64,000 nucleotides of DNA from an uncultured Enterobacteriaceae bacterium (GTDB taxonomy: Bacteria > Pseudomonadota > Gammaproteobacteria > Enterobacterales > Enterobacteriaceae), in the NCBI GenBank assembly GCA_947631255.1, contig CANRKT010000004.1:43702-107701 (forward strand), written 5' to 3'. Under the pieces are notes generated by a model that made no database searches, was not told the DNA's origin, and was given only the letters and a program-made list of their open reading frames with translations. Below, one piece after another: positions 47,539 through 56,051 of the stretch (its first letter is position 1; every line of letters begins with the position of its first letter). Position numbers and translations under genes: made by a program.

Positions 47539-48771
47539 ATGCCAAACAATAAGACAGCTAACAAATCCTTAGGGCGTCAGGTTCTTCTGTTCCCGCTCTG
47601 CTTGGTGCTTTATGAGTTTTCCACCTACATTGCCAACGATATGATCCAGCCAGGAATGCTGGCAGTTGTGGAGCAATATCAGGCTGGAATTGAGTGGGTT
47701 CCGACCTCAATGACGGCGTACCTTGCTGGCGGAATGTTTTTACAATGGCTACTGGGACCGCTTTCTGACCGTGTTGGCAGACGCCCGGTAATGTTAGTGG
47801 GGGTGGTGTGGTTTATTGTTACCTGCCTTGCGATACTGCTGGCGCAAAATATTGAGCAATTTACCGTGCTGCGTTTTCTGCAAGGGATCAGCCTCTGTTT
47901 TATTGGCGCTGTAGGTTACGCCGCTATCCAGGAATCGTTTGAAGAATCAGTCTGCATAAAAATCACCGCATTAATGGCTAACGTGGCTCTGATTGCTCCA
48001 TTGTTAGGGCCGCTAGTCGGTGCGGTGTGGGTGCATGTAGCCCCCTGGGAAACGATGTTTATTCTGTTTGCTGTCCTCGGTGCGATATCGTTCTTTGGCC
48101 TGAATAAAGCGATGCCGGAAACCGCGACTCGTATGGGTGAAAAACTGTCGTTCCCTGGACTGTGGCATGACTATAAACAAGTTCTGAAGAATATTCGTTT
48201 TATTGCCGGTTCATTGGGTCTCGGCTTTGTCAGCTTACCGCTACTTACCTGGATTGCTCAGTCCCCGGTGATCATTATCAGTGGTGAACAACTCAGCACG
48301 TATGAATATGGGTTGTTACAGGTGCCTATTTTTGGCGCGCTGATCCTCGGTAACCTGGTACTGGCAAAACTCACATCCCGGCGTAGTGTACGTAGTCTGG
48401 TGATTATGGGGGGCTGGTGGATTGTTCCGGGCCTGGCAGTGGCTGCTATAGCGACAGTCCTCTCTTCACATGCCTATTTGTGGATGACGGCAGGCTTAAG
48501 TATCTATGCCTTTGGGATTGGTATTGCGAATGCCGGACTGGTGCGCCTGACGCTATTCTCAAGCGAGATGAGTAAAGGGACCGTCGCTGCGGCAATGGGC
48601 ATGATCCAGATGCTTATCTTCACCCTGGGTATCGAACTCAGTAAACATGCTTATATGTCAGGTGGTGCCGGAGCCTTTAACTTGATCAACCTGCTGGGGG
48701 GGATTATCTGGCTGGGAATGATGTTTATCTTTCTTAAAGATAAACAGGTCGGAAAGATGATTACGGTGTAA
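47539..48771 (+). CDS. mdfA: Multidrug efflux transporter (MFS, Cmr)
   Basis: A 410-residue proton-coupled multidrug antiporter with twelve predicted membrane helices, the same length as E. coli MdfA. The functionally important acidic residues Glu26 and Asp34 are at the same positions ([17 protein letters not shown]). The MFS signature [16 protein letters not shown] and helix 5 motif [17 protein letters not shown] are also conserved. It exports chloramphenicol, lipophilic cations and other compounds. Confidence 0.95.
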   Translation: MPNNKTANKSLGRQVLLFPLCLVLYEFSTYIANDMIQPGMLAVVEQYQAGIEWVPTSMTAYLAGGMFLQWLLGPLSDRVGRRPVMLVGVVWFIVTCLAILLAQNIEQFTVLRFLQGISLCFIGAVGYAAIQESFEESVCIKITALMANVALIAPLLGPLVGAVWVHVAPWETMFILFAVLGAISFFGLNKAMPETATRMGEKLSFPGLWHDYKQVLKNIRFIAGSLGLGFVSLPLLTWIAQSPVIIISGEQLSTYEYGLLQVPIFGALILGNLVLAKLTSRRSVRSLVIMGGWWIVPGLAVAAIATVLSSHAYLWMTAGLSIYAFGIGIANAGLVRLTLFSSEMSKGTVAAAMGMIQMLIFTLGIELSKHAYMSGGAGAFNLINLLGGIIWLGMMFIFLKDKQVGKMITV

Positions 48772-48792
48772 TACCGAGAGTACAGGGCAATA

Positions 48793-48829
48793 AACAAGAG
48801 GAAAAACAGGTTATGTTTTTCCTCTTGTT
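48793..48829 (+). terminator. Terminator of mdfA
   Basis: AACAAGAGGAAAAAC (48793-48807) pairs perfectly with GTTTTTCCTCTTGTT (48815-48829) around a 7-base loop, 21 bases past the mdfA stop. Confidence 0.8.
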
Positions 48830-49009
48830 CTATCCGCTCAGGGTAAATAATCCTAACCCTGCATACCCATATAGTCCCCAAAAATAAGCAGGGTGAGTTG
48901 CAAGACATTTCCCGCTCATGGCCGACAGGAAATAACACTTCCTGATTTAAGGCTGGCGAGTCTTATCCCCCAGATGTTGCCTCTATTCTTTCATATCGAC
49001 ATTAAATTT

Positions 49010-49032
49010 AAAATAAAATACCGTTTCATTTT
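49010..49032. promoter_or_regulatory. KdgR operator upstream of kduI
   Basis: AAAATAAAATACCGTTTCATTTT matches the enterobacterial KdgR box at about 19 of 22 informative positions, with a perfect GTTTCATTTT half. It lies 100 bases upstream of the kduI ATG. kduI is a known KdgR target in E. coli and soft-rot bacteria. Confidence 0.75.
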
Positions 49033-49131
49033 CAATTGATGTGGTTTATTTTTATTGGTATCGTATTTTTAATTAATTTATCGTCAATGTTCTATTATTG
49101 ATACCGCTATAGCACATCATTGAGGTTTATT

Positions 49132-49968
49132 ATGCAAATTCGTCAAAGTATTCATAGTGACCATGCTAAACAACTGGATACCCTAAGCCTGCGTCGTGAG
49201 TTTCTAGTGGAAGAGATTTTTAGCCCTAATAAAATGACTATGACTTATAGCCATATCGATCGTATTGTCTTCGGTGGCATTATGCCCTTAGACACACCTT
49301 TGAGCTTCTCTGATGAACTGGGAAAAACCTTTGGTGTCAGCTATTTTCTCGAACGACGTGAGTTAGGTCTTATCAACATCGGTGGGCCGGGTATTATTGT
49401 CGCTGATGGCTGTACCTATGAAGTCGGAAATGCAGAAGCGCTCTATGTGGGGCAAGGCACATGCGAGCTGAGTTTTGTCAGTATGAGCCTTGAACAACCA
49501 GCAAAGTTTTATTACAACAGCGCACCTGCCCATTGCCATTACCCCACGCGTAAAGTCACTAAAGATCAGGCATCACCAGCCACTTTGGGTGACGCGGCAA
49601 CCAGTAATCGTCGGACCATCTATAAATATCTGGTACCGGATGTGCTGCCGACATGCCAACTGGTAATGGGGATGACCCAACTGGAAGAAGGTAGCTTGTG
49701 GAACACCATGCCTTGCCATACCCATGAACGTCGTATGGAGGTCTATTTCTATTTCAACATGAAAGAGGATGCTGCTGTATTCCATATGATGGGGAAACCC
49801 GATGAGACGCGTCACCTACTGGTACATAACGAGCAGGCGGTCATATCGCCGAGCTGGTCTATTCATGCAGGTGTGGGTACTCAGGCTTATACTTTCATTT
49901 GGGGAATGGTGGGCGAGAACCAAGTATTTGGTGATATGGATCATGTTGCAGTCCAAGACTTACGCTAA
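49132..49968 (+). CDS. kduI: 5-keto-4-deoxyuronate isomerase
   Basis: A 278-residue cupin isomerase that converts 5-keto-4-deoxyuronate (DKI) to 2,5-diketo-3-deoxygluconate (DKII) in the cytosol. Length equals E. coli KduI. Metal-binding residues are seen in HCHYPTRKV and [16 protein letters not shown]. Other family motifs are [27 protein letters not shown] and [20 protein letters not shown]. The ATG at 49132 follows TGAGG; an in-frame TTG at 49120 is discounted. kduD, the next enzyme, is not in the window. Here kduI stands next to a TRAP transporter. Confidence 0.95.
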   Translation: MQIRQSIHSDHAKQLDTLSLRREFLVEEIFSPNKMTMTYSHIDRIVFGGIMPLDTPLSFSDELGKTFGVSYFLERRELGLINIGGPGIIVADGCTYEVGNAEALYVGQGTCELSFVSMSLEQPAKFYYNSAPAHCHYPTRKVTKDQASPATLGDAATSNRRTIYKYLVPDVLPTCQLVMGMTQLEEGSLWNTMPCHTHERRMEVYFYFNMKEDAAVFHMMGKPDETRHLLVHNEQAVISPSWSIHAGVGTQAYTFIWGMVGENQVFGDMDHVAVQDLR

Positions 49969-50257
49969 TTAACCTAATGAAATCATCAGCGGTGAGAGAG
50001 AAACATCCTCTAGAACTCACCGCTCAGACTCGTGCTTCAGCTAGCATTAAACAGCCCGTGTAATGCTCAGTAAATATAGCTTGTTAGCACCCTATATTGT
50101 GTTCTTTGCCTGCTAATACTCTGTTTATTCATTTCTCTTGTTAGTCACCGTTATTTTAATTGTTTTTAACGCACTCAAGGTCTGTAAGTATTCATTTACC
50201 GTAGAAGTAACGTTAAAAGTCAAATAGCACATCTTGAAATAAACCGGCATTTCTATT

Positions 50258-50280
50258 AAAAAGAAACATTATTTCATTAT
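50258..50280. promoter_or_regulatory. KdgR operator upstream of the TRAP transporter operon
   Basis: AAAAAGAAACATTATTTCATTAT matches the KdgR box at about 19 of 22 informative positions, with both GAAAC and TTTCATT halves clear. It lies about 83-105 bases before the binding-protein ATG at 50363. The rest of the 394-base gap after kduI (49969-50362) has no other feature recognised. Confidence 0.75.
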
Positions 50281-50362
50281 GTTGAGTTCGATCACTGAAT
50301 TTACGGTTGATTCACGTAGTATGCATCTTATAAAGATAACTAAACCTGTCGAGGGGTTGTGC

Positions 50363-51373
50363 ATGTTTACAATGAAGTCTCTACCCAAGTGGTCTCTGAT
50401 TAGTACAATTGTTGTTTCAGGATTATTTTTGACAGGCTGTAGTGAGGATAGTGAGGTAGCGGGTCCTGTTATTTTGAAAACGGCCTTTAACCAGTCTGAG
50501 CATAATCCTCAATATAAAGCTCTCGAAGACTTCAGCCAAAAACTGGAAGCAGCAACAGAGGGTAAATACAAGCTGGAAATCCACCCAAATGAGCTGCTAG
50601 GAGATCAACGTGCGGCGTTAGAACTGGTTCAGTCTGGTGCGATTCAACTCGCTGTTGTCGCTAACCCACTGGTTGAAAATTTTAATCAAAACTTTTCTGT
50701 GTTAGCTATGCCTTATATCTACGATAACCCAGAACACCAGCGGCAAGTCTTTACTAACGGTATGCTCGATGCCTTATTTGATTCTAGCAAAGGAAATGGT
50801 TTTGAAGTACTGACAGCCTATACTGCCGGTGCTCGTAGTATGTATGTCAAAGGTTCTCCCATAAAAACACCAGAAGATATGAAAGGCAAAAAGATCCGGG
50901 TTATGCAATCCGATACGATGATCAAAATGTTGGAATGCATGGGCGGAATTGGAGTCCCTATGGGACAAGGTGAAGTTTACTCAGCCATCCAGCAGGGGGT
51001 GCTTGATGGTGCCGAGAACAACGAAATTACTTACGCTGATTTGAAGCAATATGAGGTCGCGCCGCAGTTTTCGTATACCGGTCATGTGATGGTGGCCGAC
51101 CTGCTGGTCGCTAACGAAGATTTCCTGAATAAGATGGATGCAGCCGATCAAGCGACTTTCCGCAAACTGGCTAAGGAAAGTACAGTCACTGAATTCGAAC
51201 TCTTTGATCAAGCCTTGGAACAGGCAAAACAGACAGCAATGAAGCAAGGGGCAACATTTGTCGAAGTGGATATTACTCCCTTCCAGGAACGGTGCATACC
51301 ACTGCAGGAGACCTTGCTGAAAACCCCAGAACAGAAAGATATTTTCAACAATATCCGTTCACTGGCCAACTAA
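50363..51373 (+). CDS. TRAP transporter substrate-binding lipoprotein (DctP family)
   Basis: A 336-residue DctP-type binding protein. The N-terminus MFTMKSLPKWSLISTIVVSG ends in the lipobox LTGC-SED, predicting a lipidated protein. Mature motifs are LKTAFNQSEHNPQYKALEDFS, GDQRAALELVQSGAIQLAV, SMYVKGSPIKTPEDMKGKKIRV and GVPMGQGEVYSAIQQGVLDGAENNE with the carboxylate-binding Arg region (KIRVMQS). GAGGGG precedes the ATG at 50363; the frame is open from 50279 but that part overlaps the KdgR box. With KdgR control and kduI beside it, the ligand is probably a uronate or deoxy-keto-uronate (inference). Confidence 0.85.
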   Translation: MFTMKSLPKWSLISTIVVSGLFLTGCSEDSEVAGPVILKTAFNQSEHNPQYKALEDFSQKLEAATEGKYKLEIHPNELLGDQRAALELVQSGAIQLAVVANPLVENFNQNFSVLAMPYIYDNPEHQRQVFTNGMLDALFDSSKGNGFEVLTAYTAGARSMYVKGSPIKTPEDMKGKKIRVMQSDTMIKMLECMGGIGVPMGQGEVYSAIQQGVLDGAENNEITYADLKQYEVAPQFSYTGHVMVADLLVANEDFLNKMDAADQATFRKLAKESTVTEFELFDQALEQAKQTAMKQGATFVEVDITPFQERCIPLQETLLKTPEQKDIFNNIRSLAN

Positions 51374-51425
51374 TACCCTTTGTTGGCAGGAGCTGCTTTG
51401 GCAGCTCCTTCTGTAAGGACTATTT

Positions 51426-51995
51426 ATGATACCTATAGAACGATCAAACCCATTATCGGTTAATACAACGTCACCGCCACCTATGAATAAAGGGACGCCT
51501 CCCTTTCTAACGAAAGTGAAGAAGAAAGTTGATCGGGTCGTCTCTTATTTCTGCATTAGCCTCATGATCGTAATGACCCTATTAGTGACCTACCAAGTGG
51601 TGACCCGTTATCTGTTCAATAGTCCGAGTGCAGTGAGTGAGGTGCTCTCGCGTTATCTGTTTATATGGCTGGTATTAATTGGCGGAGCTTTTGTATTCGG
51701 CCAGCGTGAACATATGGCAATCACCTTTATGCGGGATCGCATGCCTCATAATATCAAAATCATACTGGAAATGATTGGTGAGCTTGCGACAACTGTTTTT
51801 GCATTATTGGTACTGAGTGTGGGCGGATACATTGGGATGGCTCGACAGATGGGGCAGCTTGACTCTGCATTACAGATCCCCATCGGAGTGATTTACGTAG
51901 CAATACCTACCAGCGGCATACTGACAGTGTTCTATTGCTTGTATAACCAATATTTATTGAGCAGACAATTGTCTACTAAACCACAAAAGGGATAA
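51426..51995 (+). CDS. TRAP transporter small membrane subunit (DctQ family)
   Basis: A 189-residue four-helix membrane protein. A polar, Pro-rich N-terminal tail of about 30 residues is followed by VSYFCISLMIVMTLLVTYQVVTRYLF, LSRYLFIWLVLIGGAFVFGQREHMAI and two more helices. AAGGAC lies before the ATG. It pairs with the large subunit at 51998, 2 bases after its stop. Confidence 0.88.
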   Translation: MIPIERSNPLSVNTTSPPPMNKGTPPFLTKVKKKVDRVVSYFCISLMIVMTLLVTYQVVTRYLFNSPSAVSEVLSRYLFIWLVLIGGAFVFGQREHMAITFMRDRMPHNIKIILEMIGELATTVFALLVLSVGGYIGMARQMGQLDSALQIPIGVIYVAIPTSGILTVFYCLYNQYLLSRQLSTKPQKG

Positions 51996-51997
51996 TC

Positions 51998-53305
51998 ATG
52001 GATATCGCATTTGTTGTTGCGCTGGTTATGTTTATTAGTGCCTTTGTCCTGTTGTTTATTGGGACCCCTATTTGTATCAGTATCGGGCTATCTTCTTTCT
52101 TTGCCATGATGGTGATATTACCCTTTGATGGCGCTATCCTGACTTCAGCGCAGCGCGTATTTGTCGGGCTGGACTCCTTTGCTCTGCTGGCCATCCCGTT
52201 CTTTATTTTGGCGGGAAACCTGATGAATAATGGCGGTATCGCCATACGGTTGATCAACTGCGCTAAGATAATCAGTAACTTTTTGCCAGGCCCCCTCATT
52301 CAAACCAATATTGTGGCTAATATGTTGTTTGGCTCAATCAGCGGGTCTGGTGTTGCCTCGGCAGCGGCGATAGGGGGTATTATGTCACCTATCCAGAAAA
52401 AGGATAACTACGATCCCGCATTCAGTGCGGCAGTCAATATTGCCTCAGCTCCGACCGGGATGTTGATCCCGCCCAGTAATACGTTGATTGTCTATGCGAC
52501 AGTGGCAGGTAGTGTCTCTGTCACCGCGCTATTTATGGGAGGATATCTTCCAGGGATCCTCTGGGGATTAGGCGTGATGCTGGTTGCGGGCTATATTGCT
52601 AAACGCCGTGGATATATTGCGGAGCGCAATTCGCTAAAGGGCATACGTTGCAAATTACTTCTGGATGCAGTACCCAGCTTGATGATGATAGTCGTTGTTA
52701 TTGGCGGTATTCTTGGAGGGATATTTACAGCGACTGAGGCTTCAGCGATTGCTGTGGTTTACACGCTGATATTGGGTATCTGCTACAAGAATATAAAAAT
52801 GGCGCATCTTCCGGCTATTCTTCTGTCTACGGCGAATATGACATCTATCGTCATATTTATGCTGGCGTCTTCATCTATTATGTCTTGGGTGATGGCATTT
52901 ACCAAAATCCCTGCACTGATTGCAGCAGGTTTGATCTCTTTCACAGACAGTTTCCTGATAATCTTGCTGATAATGAATTTGGTCTTACTATTGGTAGGGA
53001 TCTTTATGGACCCTACCCCGGCAGTTTTGATCTTCACTCCTATTTTCTTACCTATTTGTACCCAATTTGGAATGGATCCGGTTCACTTTGGCATTATGAT
53101 CGTCTTCAATCTATCACTCGGTACGATCACACCACCCGTTGGGCCGATACTCTTTACCGGTTGCAAGATAGGGCAGGTAAAAATAGAAGGGGTTATCAAA
53201 CCACTGTTACCTTTCTTTGCGGTTATTCTATTGGTACTGATGATGGTTACCTATATTCCCGCTTTATCGATGGCATTACCTCAAGCGCTAGGATTAGTAG
53301 AATAA
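51998..53305 (+). CDS. TRAP transporter large membrane subunit (DctM family)
   Basis: A 435-residue polytopic permease, the sodium-coupled transport subunit. It has IPFFILAGNLMNNGGIAIRL, MLFGSISGSGVASAAAIGGIM, PTGMLIPPSNTLIVYA, GIFTATEASAIAVVYTL and PPVGPILFTGCKIGQVK. All are standard DctM segments, and there is no truncation. It ends the operon. Confidence 0.92.
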   Translation: MDIAFVVALVMFISAFVLLFIGTPICISIGLSSFFAMMVILPFDGAILTSAQRVFVGLDSFALLAIPFFILAGNLMNNGGIAIRLINCAKIISNFLPGPLIQTNIVANMLFGSISGSGVASAAAIGGIMSPIQKKDNYDPAFSAAVNIASAPTGMLIPPSNTLIVYATVAGSVSVTALFMGGYLPGILWGLGVMLVAGYIAKRRGYIAERNSLKGIRCKLLLDAVPSLMMIVVVIGGILGGIFTATEASAIAVVYTLILGICYKNIKMAHLPAILLSTANMTSIVIFMLASSSIMSWVMAFTKIPALIAAGLISFTDSFLIILLIMNLVLLLVGIFMDPTPAVLIFTPIFLPICTQFGMDPVHFGIMIVFNLSLGTITPPVGPILFTGCKIGQVKIEGVIKPLLPFFAVILLVLMMVTYIPALSMALPQALGLVE

Positions 53306-53349
53306 CGTCTTGACGCTATTTAAATGCATTTAGCCCGGAAAGTAATAGC

Positions 53350-53522
53350 ATGGCAGAATCATTTGTGAAGACGTTCATATGGGATTACGTCTACGCAAAT
53401 GATCTGCCGGATGCAGTATCCTGATGGGCAAACCGGCAGAATGGATGGATGATTATAATAACCTGCATCTCCACAAGGGGTTGAACATGAGAGCCCACAC
53501 GCCAGCAGAACTGAACAAATAG
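53350..53522 (+). mobile_element. IS3-family transposase C-terminal remnant
   Basis: From 53350 the frame reads MAESFVKTFIWDYVYANDL and PDAVS, then a stop. One frame over, from 53424, it reads MGKPAEWMDDYNNLHLHKGL, NMRAHTPAELNK and stop (TAG 53520). Together these are the last ~55 residues of an IS3-family OrfB (typical AESFVKTxKRDYV... and EW..DYN...H..L..r.P.E), broken by a frameshift. The rest of the IS and its ends are missing. It marks old insertion at the left edge of the CDI locus. Confidence 0.75.
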
Positions 53523-54209
53523 CCAAATCTGTTTTATAACCTAATGAAAAAACTAGGGTCTCTCACAAAACCATATTGCTGAGAGGGCGATTCATGGTCT
53601 AATTTTTTTTGAAAAAGATAATCCCGGTGCCGGCTTAATATATGTCATGGCTATTAGCATGGACGAAATGTTACCTGTAAAAATACGGCTTTTAAAGGTC
53701 AGTAAGTCTAAAAAGTCGTTCGGGCAGGGATATTCATAGTGATAGTTTAACCCATGGCCTGTTCTTCGCTTTATATTAATATCGAATTTTATTTATCCAG
53801 TAGGGATACTGGAAATAATGTTCCAATTAATTCTGGAATTGCCAGTCTAGCTATCTGTAAAGGCCAACCAAATGCTGGCGTAATATTCAGCATCTTCTTA
53901 CTTTCCTACCACATTCAGTGTAGCGACAATTGTTCAGTATTACATTCCTTATAATCTAATATGAATCCAATTGCTTTCAAAGAATTAAACTCCAAATGAA
54001 TAAGGATTATTTATTAATCTGGATAAGGGGGGTGTATTTATTTATTAGAGAAAAACATGGCCATGATTTAATTGTCTTGAGAGTTCCGTTTTTATGTATA
54101 TTTATGGGTGGTTAATTTGCTTAATAGTTTAGAGAGGAGGCATGTATTTTATCCAAAGTTATTGAAGCGGTACTTTTAAATCAGAATTAAATCTTATTGA
54201 ATAATATTT
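53523..54209. other. Gene-free stretch upstream of cdiB
   Basis: About 690 AT-rich bases between the transposase remnant and cdiB. A 66-codon frame at 53754-53954 has no recognisable features or ribosome-binding site. The last 200 bases are low in G+C and probably hold the cdiBA promoter. GAGAGGAGG at 54131-54139 looks like a ribosome-binding site but is followed only by an ATG at 54141 with a very short frame. Confidence 0.4.
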
Positions 54210-56006
54210 ATGGATATTGGATTAAAAAATAGTATGTCAGGGAGAGACGTATCATTAATGAATATATACCAAGAACAAAAAATGTCAGGGTGCTTCCTAT
54301 CACTCTGGTTACTCTTCGGGTTTATATTATTTTTAGCAACGACCCGAGTGACACGGGGAGAGACCTTCTTTCCTGAACTGAACGCCGCTCGTCAGTTTCA
54401 ACAAAAGGAGCAGCAGCAGAAAGCCCGTGATGAAGCACTGATGCCGAAGGTGCCTGATATACGCCTTTCTGAAGACAGGTTATCTTCCTCCCGGATCCCG
54501 TTTGTGGATGAAAAACCCTGTTTTATGGTGTCTTCCGTCACACTGAATGGGCAAGACAAACTGCCGCACTGGGTGCCGCTTAGCCGCCTGGCAAATCAAG
54601 CCACCGGACACTGTTTAGGTATTCGGGGAATTAACCTGTTAATGGAAACCCTGCAGAATCGCCTTATCGACCATGGCTGGGTGACTACCCGCGTGCTGGC
54701 TCCACCACAAGACCTAAACAGCGGTGAACTCCGCCTGCAGATAGTTCCGGGGATTGTCCGTGAGATAACCCTGACTGAAAACGCCTCCTCATATTCAAAT
54801 CTGTATACCGCCCTGCCTGCACGAACAGGAAAACTGCTGGACTTACGCGCTATTGAGCAGGGGCTGGAAAACCTCCAGCGCCTGCCTACGGTCAGCACCC
54901 GCGTGGTGCTCAGGCCAGGCGACGTTCCGGGTGAAAGTGACATCGTTATCGAACGTACACAGTCGCGCTTCTGGCGTCTGGGAGCATGGGTGGATGACAC
55001 TGGCAGTAAAAATACCGGCTTGTATCAGGGGGGAGTGATGCTGGCGCTGGATAATCCCAGCTCATTAAGCGATCTGTTTTACCTTACTGCCAGCCGGGAT
55101 CTGCAGTTCGGGGGGCAGTACAAAAGCACCAAGGATGTTTCCGCTCATTACTCTGTTCCGTTCGGTTACTGGCTGGCAAGTATCAATGTTCGGGACTATA
55201 GCTACCATCAGACTCAGCCCAGAGAAGATACTGATATTAACTATTCAGGCCGAAGTCAGTCGCTGGACTGGCAACTGAGTCGGATACTGCACCGCAATGG
55301 GACATCCAAAACCACCGCGACCTATAAAGTGCTGGTGCGTGAAACAGATAGCCTGATTAATAACACCCACATTACCGACAAGAAAATGCGCACCAGTGCC
55401 TGGCGAGCTGGGCTGTCACATCGTCATTATCTCGGTCCGGCAACGCTGGATACCGGAGTGAATTATCAGCATGGGACGCGCTGGTTCGGTGCCTTACCCG
55501 CATATCAGGAAAACTGGGATGACTATGGCGGAGCGACTCCACAGTCAAAAATTATTACCTGGAATGCCACCTTTACCCTGCCATTTACCCTTGCTGGTCA
55601 GGATTTCAGCTGGAATACGTCATGGCGTCGACAAATGAGCAATACACCCCTGATCCCGCAAGACGAGTTTGTTATTGGCAATCGCTGGACAGTACGTGGT
55701 TTTGACGGGGAACGTACTCTGAGTGCGACCTGTGGCTGGGTAGCCCAAAACACCTTTGCCTGGCGTACACCTTTCCCCTCACAGGAATTGTATCTGGGGG
55801 CTGATTACGGGGCTGTTGGTGGCAATAGCTCCACACTGACTCACCTGACAGGTCAGCATCTTGCCGGAATAGCGCTGGGTTTGCGCGGGGCAGTGTCCTC
55901 TTCCGGTCTGAGCTATGACCTTTCGGTCGGTACGCCACTCTCAAAACCAGACGGCTTTAAAACTTGCCCATTCTCAACGACCTTCCAGCTGCGCTGGAAT
56001 GGGTAA
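54210..56006 (+). CDS. cdiB: Two-partner-secretion outer-membrane transporter CdiB
   Basis: Up to 598 residues of the ShlB/FhaC/HecB (TpsB) family. The signal anchor FLSLWLLFGFILFLATTRV is followed by an N-terminal helix/linker rich in Q and K, two POTRA domains (about 80-240, with CFMVSSVTLNGQDKLP and RVLAPPQDLNSGELRLQIVPG), then a 16-strand barrel. The conserved loop-6 motif is WTVRGFDGE. It exports CdiA, encoded 45 bases downstream. The start is uncertain: 54210, 54234, 54258 and 54282 are all in frame, and none has a good ribosome-binding site. Confidence 0.9.
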   Translation: MDIGLKNSMSGRDVSLMNIYQEQKMSGCFLSLWLLFGFILFLATTRVTRGETFFPELNAARQFQQKEQQQKARDEALMPKVPDIRLSEDRLSSSRIPFVDEKPCFMVSSVTLNGQDKLPHWVPLSRLANQATGHCLGIRGINLLMETLQNRLIDHGWVTTRVLAPPQDLNSGELRLQIVPGIVREITLTENASSYSNLYTALPARTGKLLDLRAIEQGLENLQRLPTVSTRVVLRPGDVPGESDIVIERTQSRFWRLGAWVDDTGSKNTGLYQGGVMLALDNPSSLSDLFYLTASRDLQFGGQYKSTKDVSAHYSVPFGYWLASINVRDYSYHQTQPREDTDINYSGRSQSLDWQLSRILHRNGTSKTTATYKVLVRETDSLINNTHITDKKMRTSAWRAGLSHRHYLGPATLDTGVNYQHGTRWFGALPAYQENWDDYGGATPQSKIITWNATFTLPFTLAGQDFSWNTSWRRQMSNTPLIPQDEFVIGNRWTVRGFDGERTLSATCGWVAQNTFAWRTPFPSQELYLGADYGAVGGNSSTLTHLTGQHLAGIALGLRGAVSSSGLSYDLSVGTPLSKPDGFKTCPFSTTFQLRWNG

Positions 56007-56051
56007 ATTTTTCTGCTCCGACATAGCGATACTCTTACTGTGGAGTGACAC

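Noticed and set aside
53352..53417. Imperfect hairpin GGCAGAATCATTTG...CAAATGATCTGCC read as a terminator of the TRAP operon
   Set aside because: It coincides with the transposase remnant coding sequence, which explains the bases better; a terminator role cannot be excluded.
53754..53954. 66-codon open frame in the gap before cdiB
   Set aside because: No ribosome-binding site and no protein-like pattern; lies in AT-rich non-coding sequence.
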